A DNA stretch of 64,000 nt from UBA1351 sp963677625. GTDB taxonomy: Bacteria > Bacillota > Clostridia > Lachnospirales > Vallitaleaceae. A program made the translations under genes and the position numbers. Below are positions 9,746-18,812 of this stretch, piece after piece (within the stretch, counting starts at the first letter, position 1; every line of letters starts with the position of its first letter). The notes under the pieces were generated by a model. The model was not told where the DNA came from and did not search any database. It saw only the letters and a program-made list of their open reading frames with translations. The stretch lies in assembly GCA_963677625.2 (NCBI GenBank), contig CAXXSW010000009.1, forward strand, positions 79,257-143,256, written 5' to 3'.

Positions 9746-9895
9746 CAAAACTACCTCCTAATAAGAATATATATTATTTACGACACATATGCTACTCCTT
9801 CATATGGTCTTAATGCTACACATGAGTCATATTGCTCATCCTATGGCAGAAACAGATTATCCTTACTGCCATCTCTTTACTATTTACTTTCAATC

Positions 9896-9911
9896 GGTTT
9901 AACGTTACACC
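9896..9911. promoter_or_regulatory. LacI-type operator O1 (sugar operon)
   Basis: The 16-mer GGTTTAACGTTACACC is a near-perfect palindrome around AACGTT with one mismatched pair. The identical 16-mer (plus three more bases) occurs in front of the neighbouring lacI-type gene at 11001-11016. It lies upstream of the binding-protein gene and is the expected site for repressing the transport and glycosidase operon. Confidence 0.82.
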
Positions 9912-9936
9912 TTTCATGTAAAAAAATTTAATCATT

Positions 9937-9959
9937 CCTACCACCCTAAGGGTGATAGG
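9937..9959 (-). terminator. Probable terminator after lacI-type gene
   Basis: A hairpin CCTA-C-CACCC/GGGTG-A-TAGG with a TAA loop sits ten bases past the repressor stop codon. On the minus strand it is followed, after ten bases, by a run of seven T. The distance to the T run makes it a weaker terminator candidate than others in the window. Confidence 0.5.
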
Positions 9960-9968
9960 TTGTCATGA

Positions 9969-10979
9969 TTATTTTACTGAATCTTTAATATCCAAGGCTA
10001 CTGGTAATACAATATTTTCCTGATAACCTTTTTCAGATAAGGATTTCAACATAAGTTCAACCGCTTGATAACCTTTTTCATAAATATTCTGTTTCACTGA
10101 CGTTAACTTAGGATGACTGATTTCCCTAACGAAAAGTCCATCAAATCCAATAACAGATATATGGTCAGGAACCTTGACATCCATTTGCTTGAGACCTTCG
10201 ATAATACCAAAGGCTACCATATCTGAAAAAGCAAAAACACCGTCAATCTCTTGTTCAACTAGGCAAGATGCTATTTGAACACCATAATCATAATTGGGAT
10301 ATCCTTGGAAAACATTTTCTTGACCAATACTCAGCTTCTTATCATCAAGAAATGATTTAAAACCATTATATCGTTCCTGAGACACACCCTTTATAGAAAT
10401 ATCTGTGCACACGACACCAAAAGTTCTACAGCCTCTTAAAAACAAATATTCTGCTGCCATCCTTCCACCCATACTGTCATTGTTAACAACCGTAGAAATA
10501 CTTCCTGAATTATCAACGTATGAATCCACTAGGACCATTGGAATATCTATATTCTTTAAGTTCAGATCAAACTGAACCTGGTCGGTTCCAAGAACGATGA
10601 CACCATCAGCATTCCATAATTTTAAGGATGGATAATATACCTCATTCTCGGCTACAAAACGTAACATCATATAGTATCCCTTTTTTCTAAGATTGTATTC
10701 AATACTGTTAATGAACTCACCATAGAATGGGTTATGCATGGGATAATCCTTATCTGGATCATCATCAAGGGATTGAGGTATAATCAAAACAATTATATTG
10801 GAACTCTTTGATACGAGAGATCTGGCAGACATATTGGGAACATAATCCAGTTCTTCCATGATTCTCTTAACCTTCTCAATGGTTTTAGTAGAAACCTTAT
10901 GGTGTTTATTATTAATAACATTGGAGACAGTCATGGGACTTACTCCAGAAAGTTTCGCAATTTCTTTGATAGTTGTCAT
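9969..10979 (-). CDS. LacI family repressor of the GH31/GH15 operon
   Basis: A 336-residue LacI/GalR regulator. The N-terminal helix-turn-helix and hinge are MTTIKEIAKLSGVSPMTVSN onward through residue 60, followed by a periplasmic-binding-protein-like effector domain (about 62-336) with the typical DGVFAFSDMVAFGIIEGLK and HISVIGFDG segments. It is encoded just upstream of the sugar operon on the same strand. Identical operators lie 22 bases before its own start and before the binding-protein gene, so it likely represses both its own gene and the operon until a sugar derivative binds. The promoter at 11020-11048 is near consensus. The direct inducer is unknown. Confidence 0.92.
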   Translation of the reverse strand: MTTIKEIAKLSGVSPMTVSNVINNKHHKVSTKTIEKVKRIMEELDYVPNMSARSLVSKSSNIIVLIIPQSLDDDPDKDYPMHNPFYGEFINSIEYNLRKKGYYMMLRFVAENEVYYPSLKLWNADGVIVLGTDQVQFDLNLKNIDIPMVLVDSYVDNSGSISTVVNNDSMGGRMAAEYLFLRGCRTFGVVCTDISIKGVSQERYNGFKSFLDDKKLSIGQENVFQGYPNYDYGVQIASCLVEQEIDGVFAFSDMVAFGIIEGLKQMDVKVPDHISVIGFDGLFVREISHPKLTSVKQNIYEKGYQAVELMLKSLSEKGYQENIVLPVALDIKDSVK

Positions 10980-11000
10980 CTTATCACGTCTTCCTTGGTT

Positions 11001-11016
11001 GGTTTAACGTTACACC
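11001..11016. promoter_or_regulatory. LacI-type operator O2 (autoregulation)
   Basis: Second copy of GGTTTAACGTTACACC, identical to 9896-9911. It starts just downstream of the -10 box of the repressor promoter, covering the expected transcription start, so repressor binding would block its own transcription. Confidence 0.85.
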
Positions 11017-11019
11017 TTT

Positions 11020-11048
11020 ATTGTAGTCCCAATTTTCTTATCTGTCAA
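11020..11048 (-). promoter_or_regulatory. Sigma-A promoter of the lacI-type gene
   Basis: On the minus strand TTGACA (11043-11048) and TACAAT (11020-11025) are separated by 17 bases, and operator O2 follows immediately. This is a near-consensus vegetative promoter. Confidence 0.8.
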
Positions 11049-11094
11049 TACTGAATCTGACTTTATAAAATTATTATGCTCCTATTTCATTCTC

Positions 11095-12549
11095 TCACTC
11101 TTCCTTTAAAGGTACAAGCAATTGTCCACCCTCATGAACAAAAATTTGAGGATATTCAAAAACAATTTCATAACTGTCACCTTCAACAGCATCTTCAAGA
11201 ATCATATATGACTCTTTATAAGCCAAACCATCTTCAGGGTTTTGATAATCACTATAACTAGCAGTTTTAGTCTGACTATCCTTTATCCCTAGAGACTGAT
11301 ACTTAAAATCTTCGTTTTCCAGATAAGAACTTTTGATTACCACATGCTTGCCATCAACATAAGAATCTTCAATCACTACTTCATGTCCATAATAATCAAC
11401 CTTTAGAGGAAATTCCGTATCTTGATCGATAAGGATTGGTTTCTGTTCAAGTACATAATAATAACTTGAAAATTCAAAGGTCACTGTGTCCAAATCTTCA
11501 AAATAAAGAGATGGTACAAACTTGAAGGTCTTGTCATCAACGGTCCTCCCCCAAGCTCCGTTTGCTACAGTGGGATTTTCTCCACCTGTTGAGAACGCTT
11601 GTAAATCTATAGACAATCCCAAGACCTTCCCTTTTTGACCATTGACTGTAAGGTATCTATCTTCCACATCGGTATTGATTAGGAGATTCATCTGGCTAGG
11701 CGATAAAATCAACTGTTTAAATTCCATGATTCCTCCTTGGAACTCCATGGTTTGATGAATAGGTATTTCTTTATTCAGAAGAACGGTTTCTCGACTGATT
11801 GGTATGGTAATATTTTCTATCTTCACATAATCTCTATTTTCATCTCTTGAGCTTTCTAAAAAGTCAAATTCTAGGTCATCTCCAATTTCTTCATCATTGA
11901 TTGAAATCTCAGTAGTAAACTCATCTGAACTTCCATCTATAAACCTAGGATTAGCAGAGATCCGACACGACAAAGTTAAATTCTCACCTTCATCTAATAA
12001 ATCCCTTATATATGTATTAGCCTCATCTCCAAACTCAAAAGTTGTATACTGCTCACTTACATAGGACGAAGATGATACTGACGGTGCAACTAAGTGCAAA
12101 CTAAAATCACTAGCTACTAACTCTTTCATAATCATATCTTCATCAACCATGAAGAGTCGCCCCTGTAGACTGACTCTCTCTTCATCAACAAGTATATCAT
12201 TGAGAATAAGTTTATAACCATCCTGTAAGACAACCACTTCATCCAAAATCGGATAACCATTTTTTGCAGCATTTTTAATACCATCATCTCCACGAATCAT
12301 TTCAGCAAGTACTTTAAGTCCTGGAACCTCCTTAACCATATCTGCAAAACTTTCATTGGAATAAATAAAAAAGCTTAGCAAGCCAATAACTATAATCATA
12401 CCTGCTACGGCTCTGGAAATCTCTTTCAAGATAAAACTTTTTTTAACCGGTAACCTGTCTATAGTTTCTTGTATCGACTCATCCAAAGATTCAGGAATTG
12501 GGATATCTATTTTTTTGATTTCTTCTATTAATATATCTTTATTATCCAT
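11095..12549 (-). CDS. DUF4179 anti-sigma-like membrane protein
   Basis: A 484-residue protein encoded right after an ECF sigma gene and overlapping it by eight bases. The first 50 residues are hydrophilic and would be cytoplasmic (sigma-contacting in such families). One transmembrane helix, AGMIIVIGLLSFFIY, lies near residues 44-58, followed by the DUF4179 region (FADMVKEVPGLKVLAEMIRG) and a long extracytoplasmic beta-rich part. The ATG at 12549 is preceded by GAGGAG at eight bases, better than the upstream in-frame codon at 12570. The gene order sigma then DUF4179 protein is typical of Clostridia and implies a sigma/anti-sigma pair sensing the envelope. The signal is unknown. Confidence 0.8.
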   Translation of the reverse strand: MDNKDILIEEIKKIDIPIPESLDESIQETIDRLPVKKSFILKEISRAVAGMIIVIGLLSFFIYSNESFADMVKEVPGLKVLAEMIRGDDGIKNAAKNGYPILDEVVVLQDGYKLILNDILVDEERVSLQGRLFMVDEDMIMKELVASDFSLHLVAPSVSSSSYVSEQYTTFEFGDEANTYIRDLLDEGENLTLSCRISANPRFIDGSSDEFTTEISINDEEIGDDLEFDFLESSRDENRDYVKIENITIPISRETVLLNKEIPIHQTMEFQGGIMEFKQLILSPSQMNLLINTDVEDRYLTVNGQKGKVLGLSIDLQAFSTGGENPTVANGAWGRTVDDKTFKFVPSLYFEDLDTVTFEFSSYYYVLEQKPILIDQDTEFPLKVDYYGHEVVIEDSYVDGKHVVIKSSYLENEDFKYQSLGIKDSQTKTASYSDYQNPEDGLAYKESYMILEDAVEGDSYEIVFEYPQIFVHEGGQLLVPLKEE

Positions 12550-13081
12550 TATTTTTCTCCTCTTCATCATACAAATTCCTCATCTTCTGAATAGACCTAT
12601 AATATTGACTTTTAACTGTGTTCTCATTTAATTCAAGCATAAATCCAATTTCAGAAAACGTATAGAGGTCTCTAGCCTTTAATAGGACAATAACCCGATC
12701 ATCTTCATCTAGTGAATTCAAGAGCTTGTCCAGATCAAGTCGATTGATCACCTCACCTTCAACAGAATCCCTATGAGGTAGCGTACTGATAAAGTCTTCT
12801 ATATATACTAACTTGTTTTGTTTTCTCAATATCATTTTAGCCTCATTAGCTACAATATTAAGAAACCAAGACTTAAAAGAAGAGGAATCTTTCAATTGAC
12901 TAATGCCACTATAGGCTTTCTCAATGCCTGATGACAAAGCATCCTGACTATCTGCTTCATTTTTCAAAAAATAATAGGCTAAACGATATCCATCTAATCG
13001 AAGGTCCCATACACATTCTGAAAAAGCCTTTTTATTACCTTTAATGGCTTTTTTTATTTTTCTTTGGGTCAAACTCTCCAT
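12542..13081 (-). CDS. ECF RNA polymerase sigma factor
   Basis: A 179-residue group IV sigma-70 factor. Region 2 covers about residues 15-85 (AYYFLKNEADSQDALSSGIE and SSSFKSWFLNIVANEAK). Region 4 covers about 115-170 and holds the helix-turn-helix LYTFSEIGFMLELNENTVKS. It directs RNA polymerase to a stress or envelope regulon and is presumably held inactive by the membrane protein encoded downstream. The ATG is preceded by GAGGA. An ECF-type promoter lies 68 bases upstream, so the factor probably activates its own operon. Confidence 0.92.
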   Translation of the reverse strand: MESLTQRKIKKAIKGNKKAFSECVWDLRLDGYRLAYYFLKNEADSQDALSSGIEKAYSGISQLKDSSSFKSWFLNIVANEAKMILRKQNKLVYIEDFISTLPHRDSVEGEVINRLDLDKLLNSLDEDDRVIVLLKARDLYTFSEIGFMLELNENTVKSQYYRSIQKMRNLYDEEEKNNG

Positions 13082-13148
13082 AGTTTCAATTCCTCAATCC
13101 TTTTGCATTTGTGATTGCAATCTTTTAGTTATATATGCTTCTATATAT

Positions 13149-13177
13149 TAGATGCATGTACTGGTAAAAAAGTTTCA
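13149..13177 (-). promoter_or_regulatory. ECF-type promoter before the sigma gene
   Basis: On the minus strand TGAAAC followed by a T6 run (hexamer at 13172-13177) is separated by 17 bases from CATCTA (13149-13154). The TGAAAC -35 element is the hallmark of ECF promoters, and the spacing fits. It suggests positive autoregulation of the sigma/DUF4179 pair. Confidence 0.65.
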
Positions 13178-13202
13178 ATACATTTCATTTTTTTTAGAAA
13201 AA

Positions 13203-13410
13203 CAAAGAGGCTCCGCCTCGTTCGCTTTGCGATTGTTGCGCCAGGAAAGTTTCCTTAACATTTTATGAGATGCTTCTACTCATGAAATTCAAATAGAGAA
13301 CTTTCCTAGTATAGAGCAAAGAGGATGTTTTACATCCTCGGTTTTGCCGAAGGGAAATTGTTCCAACTGCCGACGGAAAGTCCTATGGAGGACTTTCCTA
13401 GTATAGAACA
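13203..13410. repeat. Modular hairpin repeat, copy A (unit I + unit II)
   Basis: Two tandem non-coding units, each starting CAAAGAGG and ending ACTTTCCTAGTATAGA. Unit I (13203-13316) has stems GAGGC/GCCTC (13207-13219), TCGC/GCGA, and an outer GGAAAGTT/AACTTTCC (13244-13251 with 13299-13306) enclosing TTTATGAG/CTCATGAAA. Unit II (13317-13410) has GAGGATGT/ACATCCTC (13321-13339), CGG/CCG and GGAAAGTCCT/AGGACTTTCC (13375-13398). The same units recur at 35238-35439 in reversed order, with fragments at 25083 and 61984. Together with the ECF promoter and a terminator it fills the 13082-13470 gap. Confidence 0.88.
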
Positions 13411-13445
13411 AAAAGCAGATTCAACTTAATGAACCTGCATCTGCC
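13411..13445 (-). terminator. Terminator after the MATE gene
   Basis: Minus-strand stem GCAGA...TTCA/TGAA...TCTGC with an internal bulge is followed by TTTTTG. It lies 26 bases past the reconstructed stop of the MATE gene and directly abuts repeat copy A. Confidence 0.55.
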
Positions 13446-13470
13446 ACTTCCTTTGTTTGGAGTCCTATTC

Positions 13471-14832
13471 TTACCCCTTTGGAGTCAAAACCTTTTTCAT
13501 TTTATAGAATGTATAGCCAAGTGCAAGAACAACTGCACTCCAGTTAATCACTACAATACTGAACCAAATACCATTAATTCCCATATTCAACATACCGGCT
13601 AATCCCTGAAAGAGGATTATAGGCATTGAATATCTGTCGATACAGTCCTATTACTACAGTAAAATTGGGTTTCTTTATTCCCTGAAGGACAGAGGTTAAT
13701 ACATTAAGTATTACATAGGTAGGTAAAGCAAAGGCTTCGATTCTTAAATAAGCGGTTCCTGCTTGTATGACTGTTGAATCTGAATTAAAGAAACTCAAAA
13801 GAAATGGAGCAAATGGATATATAATTGCAGCTGCAACAACCATCATAATGACGCCTACATAAAGACTTATTTTTTTTACATCATAAATAACGATGATACT
13901 TACCCGCACCATAATTCTGGCCAGCCTATAGTTAGAACGGCTATATTAAGACCCATAGCAGGTAATAAAGCAATCTGCTCAATACGCATGGATGCTCCAT
14001 AGGCAGCTATTGTTACAGGCCCAGGGGCAAATCTTAAGATAAAATAGTTAATAATAAAGATACCAATAGCTATAGTCCCAATATTTAAGCTTGCAGGAAC
14101 TCCTTGTTTTACTAAGTCAAGGATAGTTGCTTTTGAAGGACGACACCCCATAAAATCAGACCATCTAAAATAGTAACTCTTAAGTAATCGCCAACTCAAA
14201 TATACTGAACCAATACCCTGTATAATAACAGTGGCCAAGGCAACACCAAGTGTTCCTAATTTTGGTAGATTAAACCAACCAAAAATAAAAAGGGGATCAA
14301 GTATTAGGTTTAATATAAAACCTATAATCAAAAAATTTCTATATGACTTAGTATCCCCTTGGGCATTAAGTAGCCCATTTACTATTGAATTATACACAAA
14401 AAATGCAGAGCCATAAAATATGACTTCTGTATAAGCAACTCCCAGTCTATAGGCCTCTCCACTTGCACCGGAAAGGGTAAAAAGCCAAGGAATTAGAAAT
14501 CCTGATGACAAAGTTATCATGAATACAGCTATAATTCCAAGTATAACTGCATTGTAGGCTAGGTCATGAAATGTTTTTTCTTTCCCTGATCCAAGAGCTA
14601 TTGCAGACAGAGCAGAGGTTCCGTTGCCAATACCTGAGCTTAAGCCTAAAATAATAAAGAAAATCGGGAAGGATATAGTCATACCAGCTAAAGCTTCTGT
14701 ACTAATCTGTCCTGCATAAAAAGTATCCACCACATTATACATGGTATTAAAAAACATGCCTATACTGGCAGGAATAGATAAATGTCGTATGTGATGAGCT
14801 ATGGAGCCTTCTGTAAGGTTATATTGACTCAT
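13471..14832 (-). pseudogene. MATE multidrug efflux transporter, three frameshifts
   Basis: The frame from 14832 encodes the N-terminal 300 residues of a MATE (DinF/NorM-like) sodium- or proton-driven efflux pump, with many transmembrane helices and a start after AAGGAGG. Homology continues in a second frame to about 13625 and in a third to a TAA at 13471-13473, ending in a normal basic tail (FYKMKKVLTPKG). Removing one base near each of 13925, 13889 and 13626 restores a 452-residue protein, the usual MATE length, including the expected GQNYGAG motif. Each extra base doubles its neighbour, so sequencing or assembly error is as likely as real decay. As written the gene cannot give a full-length pump. 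Confidence 0.85.
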
Positions 14833-14976
14833 TGAAACCTCCTTCTATGATACAGTTATATTTATTTATGAATACATAAGAAGATTTTATTCCTATTTAG
14901 ATTATATGCCTGAGCTTCCTATTATAGCAAATATTTAATTCATTCTTGGCATTTACAGAAAACAAAATGATAGATT

Positions 14977-15005
14977 TTGACATTCATAAATATTTGATGT
15001 ATTAT
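14977..15005 (+). promoter_or_regulatory. Promoter for questin-oxidase-like gene
   Basis: TTGACA (14977-14982), a 17-base spacer and TATTAT (15000-15005) precede the gene starting at 15053. The match to a vegetative promoter is good. Confidence 0.6.
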
Positions 15006-15052
15006 CAACGAAAACGGTTCTCATATAATCTAGGAATACAGGGAGGTAGCCA

Positions 15053-16013
15053 ATGAATAAACACTATTCACCCATCCACAGTAATAATTTTACCAACCAT
15101 TTATCCATGTATGAACAAGCTCTTAGACGCTTGAATATAGATGACAAGCTAATAAAAGAGCGATGTCTTGATTATGTTAATTCTAGGCCTTTAAGGGATA
15201 TTAACGATAAGAGCATTTCCTTAAGCAAAAAAGAAGAAAAATACCTTGTAACGCTACCAATATTATGTGAAACAAACCCAACCCCTAGAAGACTTTCTTA
15301 GGCCACTACTCAAAGATACTTATCCATCTCTAGATGCCCACCTCTTCCATGGACTGATACGACTAGCTTTTGCTGTAGATAATCCCGATCAGGATGAAAT
15401 GGCTAAGGCTCTCGCATTTTGGGACACTCTTAGCCATGCTGAAGAAGACTTTCATGTCTATACTGTTAATGTAACTCCAAAAAAATCATCAACAGTACCA
15501 AAAGAAGATTTTAAGCACTTAATGGATTTAAGAAGTTCATTAGATTTCAATTTAGGGGACTTATCAATATCAGAGAATTTAGAAAAATTTATTAACACAC
15601 CTAAACTTACAGATGCTATAACGAATCTGGTTATAGAAGATGATATCGAAAAAAGAATTGGATTTACTCTAGGCTTATGGTTCTTAATAACTAGAGATTT
15701 CGTAGTTCTTCACATTGTCAATGCATTTAATGCCTTAACCCGGCTTAAGCCATATATAGATAATTATAACCAATGGCTTCAAACGTTTTGGATTAAGGCA
15801 CAAGTTTATAGTTTGATTAGTGATGAGCGATTACCGGTTATCAAGATTGAAATAAAATCTTGGGATGAGATAATGGATGAGGTTCATGCTGCTTCAGAAG
15901 TTCATGATATTAAGTTGATCTACGCTTGCAAGGAACTTAGCGAAAGGCTAAATCTTGTGATATTCAACAAGATTGCTCATATCGTCAGTCATAAATATTG
16001 GCTCCATCAATAA
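15053..16013 (+). pseudogene. Questin oxidase-like protein, one frameshift
   Basis: The first frame (15053-15301, ATG after GGGAGG) and the second (15267-16013) together give a 319-residue protein if one base is removed between about 15240 and 15290. The joined product resembles the questin oxidase-like family (PF14027): NNFTNHLSMYEQALRRL at the start, then LDAHLFHGLIRLAFAV after the break. Fungal members act on polyketides; bacterial ones are uncharacterised and often annotated as hypothetical. No signal peptide or membrane helix is seen. The total length fits the family, and the extra base matches the +1 pattern of its neighbours. Family assignment is from memory of the motif pattern. Confidence 0.65.
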
Positions 16014-16031
16014 CTTGGAAAGAATACCGGA

Positions 16032-17723
16032 TTAATATTCAATCCGATTTCGTCCTAATTCTTTTGCCTTATAGAGCATCTTGTCTGCTTGCGCAAACAA
16101 TCGATCACGACTATAGGCTTTTGAATGGCCTATTCCTCCACTTATAGTGATTCCTCCATTTATGGCCTCAATATAGGTATTTTCAATCTCTTTACGAATA
16201 TTTTCGGCAACTTCAGCAGCCTCCTGGAGATTAAAATTAGGGAGTATAATAATGAACTCCTCTCCACCAAATCTTCCAACATATCCTCCATGGGGTGTAT
16301 GTACTTTTATCTGATTAGCAGTGATTTTTAGGGTCTCATCCCCTACACTGTGGCCAAAATTATCATTGACATTTTTGAAGTAATCAATATCCATAATAAT
16401 AATTCCAGTCGTATCAGGTGTTTCAATAAGAATCCGATCAAGTATTTCCATAATATGACGGCGGTTATAAATACCTGTTAATTCATCATAATGAAGCAGA
16501 TGATTAATTCTCTCAGTCATGGAATTAGTAACTTCTGCTAATTCGGAAAAATCTGTGTAATCTAGGTTTTCAATCTGAATGGGTTCTAGTTTCATTCTTG
16601 CTGATATCATTGCATCCCGAAATATACTAAAATTCATTTTAACTTTAGACATAAACTTATTGACTTGAATAATAGTAGCAGTAAGTAAAAAGGCCAAAAT
16701 TGCTAGAATAAGAAGAATCCGAGTTATTATAAATTGACTCAATTCTTTTTCCTTCATATGAATCCTATTATCCAAGTCAGAAACATCCACACCTGTTCCT
16801 ATAACCCACTCCCATTGAGGTAGGGGCTCTACATAGGTCAACTTTCTATAATAGCCCTGTTCATCCTTGTTGGGCCAGTAGTGTTCAAGGTAGCCTCCAC
16901 CATTTTCTATACACAACTTAATCTGTTCTTGGTAGACTTTTGCACCATTAATATCTTCTAACTCATAGTGGTTAATCCCAACCATCTCCGGATAAACACC
17001 ATTAGCCAATTCAACTCCACTAAAATCATGCAAAAAAACATACTGGTTATTATCCTCGCCATACTGGATAGAATCAACATATTCCAAAACTTCTTTCTGA
17101 ATCACCCTAGTTATATCATTCAGGTAGTCTCCACAGCCTAAATACCATCCATAAGGTTCAAAACCTTTAACAAAAGTAATTTTTTTATGAGTATTATCAT
17201 CACCACTATCAGGCTTCCTCCAATAACCTTCTACGTAACCTTCACCTATCTCTTCTACGGTCTTAATTTCATCACGGATAACGAATCGACCATCGTCATC
17301 CTGCAAATCAATCAAGTTCTTTCCTTCGTTTTCAGGATAAACTGGATATAAGATGACGTCACCTTCTAGAGTATCTATAAAAAAGTAGCCACGATTATCA
17401 TTAAACCTTATGTCTCTTAAGGCGTCCTTTATCATCCCAGTAATTTCTTCTTGGGTATGGCTGTCCTTATTCTGGTTATAGATACTATACATTACCGAAT
17501 AAGCTTCATAGGTTCTAGAACGAAGTTCGTTCCTCAGTACTTTCTCAGTCTCATGACTGCGGTAATCCGTATAATCAATAACAGCTGCTACACGTTCCTT
17601 TAATTGAGCTTTCACATAATCTGTCTGAATCTGGTTTAAAGCCTCAATATCATCTTCAAACAAATAGACACTATCAATAAGCCACATAAATCCCTGAACT
17701 ATTATAGCACCTGTGACAATCAT
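16032..17723 (-). CDS. Cache-domain diguanylate cyclase
   Basis: A 563-residue membrane sensor. A first hydrophobic helix (1-17) is followed by a double-Cache ligand-binding region (about 30-320, with two copies of the pattern GYFFIDTLEGDVILYP / QYVFLHDFSGVELANG). A second helix TRILLILAILAFLLTATII and a C-terminal GGDEF domain (about 405-563) carry the active motif GGEEF, expected to make cyclic-di-GMP. The RxxD inhibitory site is replaced (HGGY), so product inhibition may be lost. An in-frame N-terminus MKKVRRLLSL would appear if one A were removed from the seven-base run at 17760-17766, so the true start may be near 17769 and the 5' end may be misread. Confidence 0.88.
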   Translation of the reverse strand: MIVTGAIIVQGFMWLIDSVYLFEDDIEALNQIQTDYVKAQLKERVAAVIDYTDYRSHETEKVLRNELRSRTYEAYSVMYSIYNQNKDSHTQEEITGMIKDALRDIRFNDNRGYFFIDTLEGDVILYPVYPENEGKNLIDLQDDDGRFVIRDEIKTVEEIGEGYVEGYWRKPDSGDDNTHKKITFVKGFEPYGWYLGCGDYLNDITRVIQKEVLEYVDSIQYGEDNNQYVFLHDFSGVELANGVYPEMVGINHYELEDINGAKVYQEQIKLCIENGGGYLEHYWPNKDEQGYYRKLTYVEPLPQWEWVIGTGVDVSDLDNRIHMKEKELSQFIITRILLILAILAFLLTATIIQVNKFMSKVKMNFSIFRDAMISARMKLEPIQIENLDYTDFSELAEVTNSMTERINHLLHYDELTGIYNRRHIMEILDRILIETPDTTGIIIMDIDYFKNVNDNFGHSVGDETLKITANQIKVHTPHGGYVGRFGGEEFIIILPNFNLQEAAEVAENIRKEIENTYIEAINGGITISGGIGHSKAYSRDRLFAQADKMLYKAKELGRNRIEY

Positions 17724-17806
17724 TATAATTACCTTATTTAAAGATAAAAGCCTTCTTACTTTTTTTCATTTAATCATCTACCATCTTTAGATTTTTCATA
17801 CAACTA

Positions 17807-18635
17807 TTAAATATTAATTTCCAGCATAATAGGTGTATGATCTTGTCTCTCACCAGAATCAACCATTTCTGACTTTTCTACCTGATCAGCAATTCGGTTA
17901 CTAACCAGCCAGTAGTCAATTCTCCAGCCAGAATTATTAATCTTACTGGTCTTTACTCGTTGGGCCCACCAAGAATAGACATCAGTCAAGTCGCCATGAA
18001 CATATCTAAATGAGTCTGTAAAGCCTCTATCTAGCAACTTGGTAAAGCCTTCCCTCTCTTCATCAGTAAAACCAGCTGATTGATGATTAGAACCAGGATT
18101 AGCCAAGTCTATTTCCTTATGTGCTACATTATAATCTCCTGTTGCAAGAACAGGTTTTACCTGATCCAGGCTTTCAAGGTAATCTGCATATTTCTCATCC
18201 CAAACCTGCCTGTCTTTCAACCGTTTTAAACCGTCACCTGCATTAGGTGTATAAACCTGAGTCACATAAAAATCGCCAAAGTCCAGAGTCATCATCCGGC
18301 CTTCAAGATCCATAGTATCTGGTGCACCGATTTCAGGGTATAAAACCTCTGGTGTGTATTTTTCCTTATATAAAAACATAGTTCCTGCATAACCCTTTCT
18401 AGCAGGTTCCTGTGATGACCTCCACCTGGAACGTGTAACCTTTAAAAAACTGACCTAAAAGTTCTACATGCTTCTTACTAGGACCTTTTGACGGTAACTT
18501 CGTTTCCTGTAGAGCGATAACATCTGGGTCCTTGTCTATAATTGTATCAATAACTTTTCTTGAAAGAACTGCTCTGTTTGAATCACTGGTTAGGGCAGCA
18601 TTCAAAGAATCAATATTCCATGAAATTAGTCTCAT
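17807..18635 (-). pseudogene. exoA: Exodeoxyribonuclease III, one frameshift
   Basis: The N-terminal part (18635-18399) has MRLISWNIDSLNAAL and DPDVIALQETKL, the start and metal-binding Glu of the exonuclease III/AP endonuclease family. The rest (to 17807) has the family motifs TGDYNVAHKEIDL, GWRIDYWLVS and a final DHTPIML. The break falls after GYTFQ; removing one base at 18425/18426 gives QWRSSQEPARKGYAGTMFLY and a continuous 275-residue enzyme, normal for the family. The enzyme would repair abasic sites in DNA. Loss of this repair gene would be unexpected, which favours a sequence error. Confidence 0.88.
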
Positions 18636-18755
18636 TATATTCCTCCTACTTGTATCAGTGAGTCGTAAATCGTCAAATTTAAGACTAGCATATATTCTAT
18701 AACTTTATTTATTATTCTAATCATATTGATTATAACCAATTTATCCACTAAATAC

Positions 18756-18801
18756 AAAAAAAACTAACATTGGTCATGATTATATAAACTCCAATGTTAA
18801 T
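18756..18801 (-). terminator. Terminator after the DEAD-box gene
   Basis: A stem of CTAACATTGG paired with CCAATGTTAA (18764-18773 with 18791-18800) is followed on the minus strand by eight T. It lies just after the helicase stop at 18813. Confidence 0.85.
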
Positions 18802-18812
18802 TCTTCACCTAT

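Noticed and set aside
13190..13445. CRISPR-like or tandem repeat array
   Set aside because: There are two different units with internal hairpins, no constant repeat-spacer pattern, and no cas genes.
13574..13930. Programmed ribosomal frameshifting in the MATE gene
   Set aside because: Three shifts in one gene with no slippery heptamer plus pseudoknot, and similar shifts in neighbouring genes, point to sequence errors or decay.
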